Below, piece by piece: positions 6,995 to 13,748 of a stretch of DNA of 22,606 bases. The DNA is taken from the NCBI GenBank assembly GCA_964537055.1, contig CAZHYV010000013.1, positions 1-22,606 on the forward strand, in the 5' to 3' direction. Below the pieces are notes generated by a model. It searched no databases. It was not told where the DNA came from and saw only the letters and a program-made list of their open reading frames with translations. Numbering within the stretch: the stretch's first letter is position 1; each line of letters begins with the position of its first letter. Position numbers and translations under genes: made by a program. This DNA comes from CAZHYV01 sp964537055. GTDB taxonomy: Bacteria > Myxococcota_A > Polyangia > Palsa-1104 > JAEUJZ01.

Positions 6995-7407
6995 GATTGG
7001 GCATCCTTTTGTTCTTTGGTAAGACGAGTAAGCACGAATTCAACGCGGGGATGTTTCCGATCGAGAAGGAGTCGGGAGCCGTCCCAACTTTGAATCCATT
7101 TTTCATGCGCGATGAGATTGGCAGCCCGCATCAGTTCTGCAAGAGCTTGGTAATGAAGCGCTGCGACTCCTCCCAGGTATTCTCGGTAAAAGAGGGCTTT
7201 ACAATGGAGGGACCAGTCTATAGGAAGCCAGATTTGGGTCTCGGGTGAGAGTTGATTCATTTGCTCTTGGAGACAAGGAAGGACCTCGTCTCGATACTTT
7301 CGCCAAGATTCTTTAGGAAGCAGCCGAAGCTTTCCTTTTTCATAGGTCAGATGCTGAATCGTCTGTTTCAGGGGGAGCATTCCGGGCAAAGTGAATGTCA
7401 GCTTCAT
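6991..7407 (-). CDS. divergent RusA-like protein (possible Holliday junction resolvase fold)
   Basis: The protein has 138 residues. Overall shape and landmarks recall RusA endodeoxyribonucleases: a basic Y/W-rich centre (SWRKYRDEVL), a strand ending in ALFYREYL, a helix HYQALAELMRAANLIA where the paired aspartates normally sit, and a closing strand HPRVEFVLTRL. The DxDN-type catalytic aspartates are not visible in their usual place, so it may be a degenerate or regulatory relative, or something else. AAAGGA precedes ATG 7407. It is the first gene behind the leftward promoter, and its stop overlaps the antirepressor start. Confidence 0.5.
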   Translation of the reverse strand: MKLTFTLPGMLPLKQTIQHLTYEKGKLRLLPKESWRKYRDEVLPCLQEQMNQLSPETQIWLPIDWSLHCKALFYREYLGGVAALHYQALAELMRAANLIAHEKWIQSWDGSRLLLDRKHPRVEFVLTRLTKEQKDAQS

Positions 7408-7488
7408 GGAATAGATTCCTTTCGGTCTACAGAAGTTTTTAGGAACTGGATATCAGCATAAAAAGAAGATTCTTTTACACACAAGCGA

Positions 7489-7567
7489 ATAATGAGATAT
7501 TCGTATTCTCATTACAAACATAGAAATTTTACGAACTTCTGTAACAGGAATACGAATATCTCATTAC
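7489..7567. promoter_or_regulatory. divergent lysogeny-type switch with two mirrored operators
   Basis: Two 25-bp sites, 7490-7514 and 7542-7566, are near-identical when one is reverse-complemented; 19 bp match perfectly (7490-7508 against 7548-7566). The left site is also an imperfect palindrome with arms TAATGAGA and TCTCATTA. Each site fills a promoter. Leftward, TTGTAA (7512-7517) and CATTAT (7489-7494) have 17-bp spacing. Rightward, CTGTAA (7539-7544) and CATTAC (7562-7567) have 17-bp spacing. One protein could therefore shut both operons in the same way. Confidence 0.75.
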
Positions 7568-7606
7568 AGCATTGAAATCTTATGCAGATCTCTTTTTAAT
7601 AAATGA

Positions 7607-7861
7607 ATGGTAAGAAATAATAAGTTTTTTCACATTCAGGTAAAGAATGAGCTTTATCTACGAATTCAAGAGGCTGCTTTCAGATATCGTCTTTCGATGA
7701 GTCAGTTATTACGCCACCTGATTGAAACATCTCTGCAGATTATGGATGTTGGGAACGCTTTTCTCCCCCTTCCGCCGAGTCCCAAGATTGAAGTTAAAGA
7801 ATCAACCAGAGGCAGAACGATTATCCTCCGAAACGTAGAATATACCGTGGGAGAAAAATAA
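7607..7861 (+). CDS. ribbon-helix-helix DNA-binding protein
   Basis: This 84-residue protein has a classic RHH layout: strand FFHIQVKNE, helix LYLRIQEAAFRYRL, turn SMS, helix QLLRHLIETSLQIM. A tail with several prolines and a final strand pair follows. RHH dimers often bind tandem or inverted repeats, and this gene lies immediately right of the two mirrored operators, so it is the best candidate for the switch regulator. That link is inferred. No good Shine-Dalgarno is visible before ATG 7607; a second ATG overlaps just upstream in another frame. Its stop overlaps the next start as TAATG. Confidence 0.75.
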   Translation: MVRNNKFFHIQVKNELYLRIQEAAFRYRLSMSQLLRHLIETSLQIMDVGNAFLPLPPSPKIEVKESTRGRTIILRNVEYTVGEK

Positions 7862-9153
7862 TGGCGGGTGGGCGCATTCGAACCTTAAAACCAGAGCTGT
7901 TAGAGGACGAACTCATTCTTGGACTGTCCATTCCCGCTAGATGGCTTTTCGTAAGCTGCATCCTATTGTCCGATGACCATGGAAATATGCGGGCCAATCC
8001 CACCTATTTGCGTAACGTGGCGTTTGGCGGAGATGCAGAACTCGATGTCTCCTTAGTCTTATCGGAGCTGTTAGAAACCAAGATGGTCGAAAGCTATACC
8101 GTCCGAGGGCAGCGGTACCTGCACGTGCGGAATTGGAATAAGCACCAACGCATTGATAGACCAGGAAAGCCAAAGGTCCCGACACTAGCAGAAGCGGATG
8201 ATTCGGAACCTACTCCTCTTAGCACCAGTGCACATCCAATCGGATTCGTCCCTGAAATGAAAGAGCAGACAGAGAAAGCGGAATCATCTATCACCAAGAA
8301 AGAGCAAGAACCAGAGGTTCCTATAGAGGCAAGCTCAACATATAAAAACGAACCCGTACAGGAACACACAGAAACATTCGTACAAATTCGAGAGGATGCA
8401 GGAACTTTCTTACATTCTCGCGAAGATTCCTGCAAATTCTCAATACTGAACGGAAATCAGCAAACTTTGAATATTGATCGTCGGACGAGCACTTTTACTG
8501 AACAACATTCGCGAACATTCGTGAAAGATCGCGAAGATTCGCACAAATTCGCGATGGATAAGGAATGGGATAAGGATCAGGAAAGGGAGATAGGAATTTG
8601 CACTTCGTGCATAAATCGCGCGTGCGCGCAAGAAGCCCACTGTGCCGTACCATCTTCTCATGCGATGCCAGAAACTCCTCCGCTTGCTTTAGAGCTCCCT
8701 GAGATGAAGGATATTTCCGCCTCCCCTTTAGCTGGAATCCCAGATAGCGAGCGTCAGCGTAAACAAGTAGACACCCATTTGCCCGCAGCGAGAGCTGTTC
8801 TTACAGCGCTGAACCAGGCACGCATGCAGGTAGTGCCTGGTGCAAGAGCCTATCAACCCTCGTACACAACGCTCGGGAAAATCGCGGAGCGGCTGGCTAA
8901 AGGCGCAACCCAGGAGGAGTGCTTCCACGTAATTGCTGTCTGGGAGCAAGAGATCAGACGAAATCCAAAATCAGCCTCTTGGTTTGACCACTTGACGCCG
9001 TTTCGTGCGGACCCATTTGCACAAAAACTCGCGCTTGAAGTACGGAGTGGAACTGCTCGTTCTTCTCCTTCAGTCGTGAAAAATCGTCCTACGGCAACAG
9101 AAGACCAAGAATTTACCGAGAATGCATTCGATCAGTTTTTAGCTGAGATATGA
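7861..9153 (+). CDS. phage replication initiator protein (O-like)
   Basis: The N-terminus GRIRTLKPELLEDE, then a winged-helix-like region with LLSDDHGNMRANPTYLRNVAF and RGQRYLHVRNWNKHQRID, is the hallmark of phage proteins that bind the phage origin and recruit the helicase loader. Residues about 115-280 are a long polar linker whose DNA contains repeated 20-24 bp motifs, as in lambda O, where the origin lies inside the gene. The C-terminal part (about 300-400) is helical with a compact domain (LGKIAERLAKGATQEECFHV). At 430 residues it is somewhat long for the family, because of the linker. It is coupled to the RHH gene by TAATG and followed by the loader gene after 7 bp. Confidence 0.82.
   Translation: MAGGRIRTLKPELLEDELILGLSIPARWLFVSCILLSDDHGNMRANPTYLRNVAFGGDAELDVSLVLSELLETKMVESYTVRGQRYLHVRNWNKHQRIDRPGKPKVPTLAEADDSEPTPLSTSAHPIGFVPEMKEQTEKAESSITKKEQEPEVPIEASSTYKNEPVQEHTETFVQIREDAGTFLHSREDSCKFSILNGNQQTLNIDRRTSTFTEQHSRTFVKDREDSHKFAMDKEWDKDQEREIGICTSCINRACAQEAHCAVPSSHAMPETPPLALELPEMKDISASPLAGIPDSERQRKQVDTHLPAARAVLTALNQARMQVVPGARAYQPSYTTLGKIAERLAKGATQEECFHVIAVWEQEIRRNPKSASWFDHLTPFRADPFAQKLALEVRSGTARSSPSVVKNRPTATEDQEFTENAFDQFLAEI
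8375..8630. other. putative phage replication origin: iterons and hairpins inside the initiator gene
   Basis: TCGCGA occurs at 8418, 8509, 8529 and 8549, the last three exactly 20 bp apart. The 24-bp segments at 8418-8441 and 8529-8552 share 20 bases, with the common blocks TCGCGAAGATTC and CAAATTC. A related ACAAATTCG also occurs at 8382-8390. Just downstream are a purine-rich stretch and two hairpins, GCAC-TTC-GTGC (8600-8610) and GCGCG-TG-CGCGC (8618-8629). Iterons at two-helical-turn spacing within an O-like gene are what a phage origin would look like. Confidence 0.6.
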
Positions 9154-9160
9154 GGTTGCT

Positions 9161-9916
9161 ATGGAAGAAATCTTAAAGAGAATCATCGAGCAAGCAAAGC
9201 AAACAGAGCTCGAACAAGCTCGTCTTTGGGCTACCCTCCCCTGCCAGGGAAAGATGAGCCAAGTGAAATCTTGTTCGGCGGGATATGAAGCAACATGTCC
9301 CCAAAAAGATTCTGCCTTCTGCCCAAAGCGCGTCTTATCGCAGCAGATCACTGCAAAAGCGGACCGAAGACGACAGGCGCTTTCCTATGGGATTCCTGAG
9401 CGTGTGTTACGGAGGGTGTACGATCAACCTCTAAAACTTACGCCTGCGATTAAATCAGTACAGACCTTTATGAGAACCCCTGAGAAAAGCATCTTAGTCC
9501 TTTCTGGCCCTAATGCCTGCGGAAAGACGACAGCCGCAGCTTGGGCCTGTATTCCCCCCTGGGAAGCAGATTGGCCAAATCCTACGCAGGGATTATTTGT
9601 TCGCCTTGTGGATGTAGAGTCTGCAGGACGATATAGTGAGCTTTTACTTCGCATTCGTCGGAGCCCGCTCGTGGTTCTTGATGATATCGGAGCCGCTCAC
9701 TTTAGTCAGAGTGGCTTTTTGGCGAGCCTTATCGATGATATTGTAGATGCCGTCTATCAACAGTGTCATAAGCTGATCCTTACGACGGACTTAGCCGTGC
9801 TGCCCGATCTTAAGGAACCAGGAAAGCCGTGTCTTGCTCATCTCGTCAGCAAGCGCGTCATGAGCCGGATTAGAGATGCAGGAGTTGTTGAGACAAGGCT
9901 TGGAGGACGCCTGTGA
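9161..9916 (+). CDS. DnaC-like replicative helicase loader (AAA+ ATPase)
   Basis: This 251-residue protein is the expected partner of the upstream initiator and should load the host DnaB helicase at the phage origin. Walker A is GPNACGKT (116-123), and Walker B is LVVLDDIG (170-177). Sensor-like and arginine-finger regions follow (KLILTTD, SRIRDAG). Before the ATPase there are spaced cysteines C28, C38, C46 and C54 that could bind zinc or an iron-sulphur cluster, seen in many phage DnaC relatives. GAGG lies before ATG 9161. The gene ends 3 bp before the convergent caspase gene, with no terminator between them. Confidence 0.87.
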   Translation: MEEILKRIIEQAKQTELEQARLWATLPCQGKMSQVKSCSAGYEATCPQKDSAFCPKRVLSQQITAKADRRRQALSYGIPERVLRRVYDQPLKLTPAIKSVQTFMRTPEKSILVLSGPNACGKTTAAAWACIPPWEADWPNPTQGLFVRLVDVESAGRYSELLLRIRRSPLVVLDDIGAAHFSQSGFLASLIDDIVDAVYQQCHKLILTTDLAVLPDLKEPGKPCLAHLVSKRVMSRIRDAGVVETRLGGRL

Positions 9917-9919
9917 AAG

Positions 9920-11362
9920 CTATTGAGCGGCTCTTTCTCTTTCTAGGTATTTGATTCTCTGCTCTATAGCCTTGCTATAGTAATTATTGAAGGAGGCAGC
10001 CAAATTTTTAATTTCTGAATCAACCCTTTTTAATTCTAGTTCATTATAATTTAAAAAAAACTTTCCTAAATTTATGTTTGACCACTTAATTCCCTTAAAA
10101 GAATAGGTACGATCTCTTCCTGTCGCCATAATTGAAATACAAAGGACCCTTGTATAAAGGGGAACAAAATATATAAGTACAATACCGCTAGGAATGATCC
10201 CATCAGATGAAACTTCCAGTTTTACACAACTTGGAGGCCATTCAGCATTCTGATATAATGTGAAGCCACTTATCTTTTTAGAGGGACGGCCAATAGAGTG
10301 TAAAAGGTAAGCATATGTATCCTTTTCTTCCGTGTACTCAATCTCTAGATGATGATAAGATTGCAATCCTGTACTACTGAAAAATTGCACAACAGTTTTT
10401 CGAAGGTCTTCAGGAATCTCAGTGTTGTTAAATACATGGCTGAGCTTTTTGTTTGCACCAAACGAATGGAATAGGCCGGTGTTAGAGGATAAGGATTCTT
10501 TCGCATCGTTCACTAGCCTATTTAAAAAAGAGAGCTTAAATTCTTCAGAAGTAGCAAAAGTACCGCGGAAATCATCCAGTTTTAATTGCAGATGCTCGTA
10601 GCTAAGGGAAGAAGCTGATTCTTTTTTAAGCTTTTTTCTTTTTGCAATAATAACATTACCTGAAACCGAGGAATTATAGGTAGGAGTTTGAGAAATGCCA
10701 TACTTCGTACAGAACTGTTCCATTTTTAAGCACAGTTTCACTTTAAGCATTTCTGGCAAAATTTCTGCATGTTCATCAAATTCCTTTATAGAATCACAAA
10801 GGGCTTTTGTAAAGGCTCCGTTCCCGAATTCAGGTATAGGATAGCTAAACTCATCTGCCCTACAAGCTGCCAAAGTAATCCATCCTTCTGAAGGTTCATT
10901 AATTACGCGTGCGATGAAACCTCGATCATCAGAGGTCTGTGGGTCACGAACATCATAGCCTGAATGGCAGGCGTCAAAGATTCGAATGTTAATCTTACCT
11001 TTGTTTCGAAGAACATGACTAATGCTTCTAAGCGGTAAGGCAGTGCCTACAATATCCTCCGGTTTTGTGTTTGGTAAAATGAGATAAGGTTCGTCATTAA
11101 AGATATGTCCATGCCCCGCATAGTAAAACAAAAGAGTATCGCCAGGCTCAGCGTTTGATGCAAGCTGTTCTATGCGAGAGATAATTTGCAGATGAGAAGA
11201 TTTATCTTCTATCTGAAGTAGTTGTAGATGAACATTCTGCTCAGCAAAATCGCAGCTATGGACAAGCGTATCATAGAGAAGTTGTGCGTCAGCGTGGCAG
11301 AAGGAGGTTGAGGGATAGTATTGATAATTCTCAGCTGCCAGAATGATTGCATATCTTTGCAT
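9920..11362 (-). CDS. caspase-like (peptidase C14/metacaspase) protease with unknown C-terminal domain
   Basis: Residues 1-235 form a caspase-fold protease. The opening YAIILAAENYQ and HADAQLLYDTL fits, the catalytic histidine is H84 in YYAGHGH, and the catalytic cysteine is C132 in FDACHSG. WITLAACRADEFS and NGAFTKALCDSI complete the domain. Residues 240-480 form a distinct region with a beta-rich middle and a final coiled segment (SKAIEQRIKYLERE), which I cannot assign and which may sense a trigger or bind partners. There is no signal peptide. It lies 41 bp after an XRE regulator gene on the same strand and is opposed to the surrounding phage genes. It is AT-rich compared with them, suggesting separate acquisition. 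An abortive-infection or phage-exclusion role is likely but inferred. Confidence 0.88.
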   Translation of the reverse strand: MQRYAIILAAENYQYYPSTSFCHADAQLLYDTLVHSCDFAEQNVHLQLLQIEDKSSHLQIISRIEQLASNAEPGDTLLFYYAGHGHIFNDEPYLILPNTKPEDIVGTALPLRSISHVLRNKGKINIRIFDACHSGYDVRDPQTSDDRGFIARVINEPSEGWITLAACRADEFSYPIPEFGNGAFTKALCDSIKEFDEHAEILPEMLKVKLCLKMEQFCTKYGISQTPTYNSSVSGNVIIAKRKKLKKESASSLSYEHLQLKLDDFRGTFATSEEFKLSFLNRLVNDAKESLSSNTGLFHSFGANKKLSHVFNNTEIPEDLRKTVVQFFSSTGLQSYHHLEIEYTEEKDTYAYLLHSIGRPSKKISGFTLYQNAEWPPSCVKLEVSSDGIIPSGIVLIYFVPLYTRVLCISIMATGRDRTYSFKGIKWSNINLGKFFLNYNELELKRVDSEIKNLAASFNNYYSKAIEQRIKYLERERAAQ

Positions 11363-11403
11363 ATTTAATCCCAGAACATTTAAAATCCGAATTCTTCTTG
11401 TTA

Positions 11404-11643
11404 TTACTTAGACACTACCTTATTAGTAATCCGTACCCCAAGACTGCCATCTTTCTCAGAGATAAACTCAATGCCTGCTTGTTCAAATACCCGTTGAATC
11501 TTTTGCAAGGTTGATCCCTTCGCATCCGAACCATTTTCAAAGCGGCTGATGGTGTTCGCAGTCACCCCAGCCTGCTGAGCAAGCTTTCGTACATTCCAGC
11601 GAAGGGCGGCTCGTGCCATACGGACATGCTCACGCGTTAACAT
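11404..11643 (-). CDS. XRE-family transcriptional regulator
   Basis: This 79-residue protein is almost entirely one Cro/CI-type helix-turn-helix (REHVRMARAALRW, then KLAQQAGVTANTISRFENGS) with a short strand-rich end (GIEFISEKDGSLGVRI). The pattern matches a common small XRE family seen near phages and accessory genes. ATG 11643 is chosen because GGGAGGAG lies directly upstream; the frame stays open further up without a better site. It is the first gene of a two-gene unit with the caspase-like protease and probably represses the unit through the palindrome at 11681-11703. Confidence 0.88.
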   Translation of the reverse strand: MLTREHVRMARAALRWNVRKLAQQAGVTANTISRFENGSDAKGSTLQKIQRVFEQAGIEFISEKDGSLGVRITNKVVSK

Positions 11644-11670
11644 GCTCTCCTCCCTTCCTGAAAAGAAAGA

Positions 11671-11703
11671 TTGACATTGGTACAAATAACACTTACATTT
11701 GTA
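11671..11703. promoter_or_regulatory. divergent promoter region with palindromic operator
   Basis: TACAAAT (11681-11687) and ATTTGTA (11697-11703) form an inverted repeat with a 9-bp spacer. On the plus strand TTGACA (11671-11676) stands 17 bp before TACATT (11694-11699), so the palindrome covers this promoter. On the minus strand TTGTTC (11708-11713) and TTATTT (about 11684-11689) could serve the XRE-caspase pair. The size and symmetry suit a small XRE dimer. Confidence 0.6.
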
Positions 11704-11826
11704 TAAAGAACAAATGATAAGGTCCCTATGAAATCTTGAGTCATGTAATTCATGGCTTAACCTGCCACTATGTCACGTTTTTCCTCTGGCATCCAGTATG
11801 TCGATCGAAATTCTTTGTAAGAAGCG

Positions 11827-12054
11827 ATGATGTCCTCTCCTCCCTCTCGGCCCCTAATTGATTCTAGGAATCATCACTGCGATTGTCTCTGTACGTATTG
11901 TGAGCGTGCAGGAACTGGCTACTACGGCTTCTTCCTTACGGAAGAGGAGGCTGCGCAGAAGCTCGCTCCTGCCCATCAAGCGATTGTCCAGACGTATGGG
12001 AAGTTAAAGCGGACGAAACAAGGCAAGCTTAGGTACCGTAAAGGGATGAGGTAG
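11827..12054 (+). CDS. small cysteine-containing phage protein, unknown
   Basis: This 75-residue protein has a cysteine group near the N-terminus (CDCLCTYC, residues 18-25) that may bind a metal, an alanine-rich middle helix, and a basic tail (KRTKQGKLRYRKGMR). It reads like the small accessory proteins of phage replication regions. The ribosome site is weak (AAGAAGCG). Rightward transcription could come from the TTGACA promoter at 11671. Function is unknown and coding status only moderately sure. Confidence 0.5.
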   Translation: MMSSPPSRPLIDSRNHHCDCLCTYCERAGTGYYGFFLTEEEAAQKLAPAHQAIVQTYGKLKRTKQGKLRYRKGMR

Positions 12055-12461
12055 ACATCCTTACGTATATAAGAAGCTTCTACTTTACGTTTCTTATACT
12101 CTACTTCCCTCCTGAGGCTCTATCAATAATACCCCTCCATCCCCCACCCCCAATTGGGCGATTTTATTGGAGAGGGAACGGACAGCGGCCCAAGGCTCGA
12201 TTTCACGATGCCTCGCGCGTAAAGGGCGCCCACCTCTAGATTTTCTTCCTCGAAAATACTTGTAGATTTTGTTGTCTTTTATTGCACAGATTCAGTGCTC
12301 CAAACATTCATCTCGTCGAGAAGTAGAAATGTCCCTGCTTTTGTGCAACAAAATCTCTCTCTTCATTTCCTGCGAGAAAAGCTCGCATACAAAAATTTCG
12401 GCCATTGTTTCCTATTCTGTGTATCTTCAAGCAAAGGGTTCCTTTCTCTTCTAGCTGAGCC
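12055..12461. other. non-coding region with nested inverted repeats
   Basis: No convincing gene lies here. The region holds a C-rich run (12132-12151; G-rich on the other strand) next to the palindrome CCCAATTGGG (12149-12158). A nested structure spans 12265-12355: the outer arms GATTTTGTTG plus GCACA pair with 12342-12355, an inner pair ACATT/AATGT sits at 12304-12332, and TCTC-GTC-GAGA lies at its core. A hairpin TGCGAG/CTCGCA follows at 12371-12387. It precedes the putative small terminase operon, so a packaging site, regulatory RNA or leader is possible. Confidence 0.4.
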
Positions 12462-12713
12462 ATGAAAACATCCGGATCGTTCAATCGTCAGCAAAAACAA
12501 AAAGCGACCGAAAGACGTCTTCTCGAAATGAGCACGACCCCAAGGCGGCTATCTTTCTTACCCGAGGAACAACGCGAAGAGGCACAGCAAATCATGGATC
12601 TGATCTATTGGGGGATGCTCACAAATCCAGACGAGGCTTCGCCAGAGGAGATTTTGATAGAGGAACCAGAGAAGCCCTCTTCAAAACAACGAGCCAGCCG
12701 AGGGAGTTCTTAG
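12462..12713 (+). CDS. small acidic/basic phage protein, unknown
   Basis: This 83-residue protein has a basic head (SFNRQQKQKATERRLL), a helix around EEQREEAQQIMDLIYWGML, then an acidic stretch and a serine/arginine-rich tail. Its stop codon directly abuts the GTG start of the next gene, so the two probably form one transcript. The ribosome site is weak. No family is recognised; a small adaptor to the terminase or a DNA-binding accessory protein would fit the place. Confidence 0.5.
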   Translation: MKTSGSFNRQQKQKATERRLLEMSTTPRRLSFLPEEQREEAQQIMDLIYWGMLTNPDEASPEEILIEEPEKPSSKQRASRGSS

Positions 12714-13520
12714 GTGCGTGCAGATCAGCTTCTTCTCGAACAGAGGCTAGAAGAGATTGAGGCCTTGTGGCTAGAAGGGATGTCACGGTCGCAGATGATC
12801 GCTCGTTTACAAAGGCCAGGCCCTCTTCCTGGTTGTCCAATGTGTCTCCGTCACCCCAAAGAGCAGTGTACGCATGGTCCTCCTCGCTGGAGTAACGAGG
12901 CAGGAGAACCCGTACCTGCGCGAACCATTTCGTGGTATCTGCAGAAAGCCAAAGCTCGCATTCTCGAAGCATCGAGCAAACAGCGCAGGCAGAATTGGCT
13001 TCTGACGTTAGCGCAGATTCAGCGTGCCATCCTTCGCTGTTTCCAAGAAAATAACCTTCGAGAACTCGGCACCTTCTTACGCTTTCGAGCCGAGCTGGAT
13101 GGAACAAAAGTCGCCGCAGAAGAAGCACAAGCGCCCTCGTTATTTCATCAAGTTCTCCGTCAGATGGCTACGTGTGAGGACTACCAACCTGGCCCTCGCA
13201 AAGTACGAAAGCTATCTGCTTCCCAAGCTCGCTTTTTGCTGGAAAGGCTGTCTTACTTGTTAGATCAAGCGGATGCTTCCGTAGCTGCTTATCAGCTAGC
13301 ATCCAGGCCAACCAATGATGTTGAGGCTCGTCTTTATCTGCGAACGCAACTGGTCGAAGCGGTTCATCAGTCGCTTACTCATCCAAGATTGCCACCAGAG
13401 GGGAAGCGAGAGGCACTCCAAAAATTAGGAGCGACTTACGCCATGATTTCGAAAGACGCAGACCTAGCAGAGCAATTGGCAGAGTTAAAAGAAATGCTGC
13501 AAAAGATACAACTTAAGTAA
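12714..13520 (+). CDS. putative phage small terminase-like DNA-binding protein
   Basis: This 268-residue protein starts with GTG 12714, supported by GGGAG 8 bp upstream. The N-terminal third holds a helix-turn-helix pattern interrupted by a small metal-site candidate (C41, C44, C52, H54): LWLEGMSRSQMIARL, then PARTISWYLQKAKARIL. The rest is helical (QNWLLTLAQIQRAILRCF, and a terminal coiled coil ELKEMLQKIQ), as needed for a ring-forming terminase subunit. This layout and its place before a large terminase suggest the DNA-recognition subunit, but about 4.5 kb of other genes now separates the two. The call is structural inference, not a recognised family. Confidence 0.5.
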   Translation: MRADQLLLEQRLEEIEALWLEGMSRSQMIARLQRPGPLPGCPMCLRHPKEQCTHGPPRWSNEAGEPVPARTISWYLQKAKARILEASSKQRRQNWLLTLAQIQRAILRCFQENNLRELGTFLRFRAELDGTKVAAEEAQAPSLFHQVLRQMATCEDYQPGPRKVRKLSASQARFLLERLSYLLDQADASVAAYQLASRPTNDVEARLYLRTQLVEAVHQSLTHPRLPPEGKREALQKLGATYAMISKDADLAEQLAELKEMLQKIQLK

Positions 13521-13748
13521 AGATGTCATTATTCCTATATCTGCATAAGATAAAGACATTTTATCATTGCAGGTTGAAATTAAATCAACATAACTACTTG
13601 TCTAAGATACCTCCATTCCGCAAAAGCCTCAGCTTCTAATAAAATTTAGTCGGGTGAGAAAACGGCACAGAAGAAGATCAAGGAATCGCAACCATACAGA
13701 ACGACATAAATGATTGCGGATATCCAAGAGATGTGATGGTATGAAAGA

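Noticed and set aside
12269..12454. 61-codon plus-strand frame
   Set aside because: It covers the structured non-coding repeats, has no ribosome site, and its composition does not look like protein.
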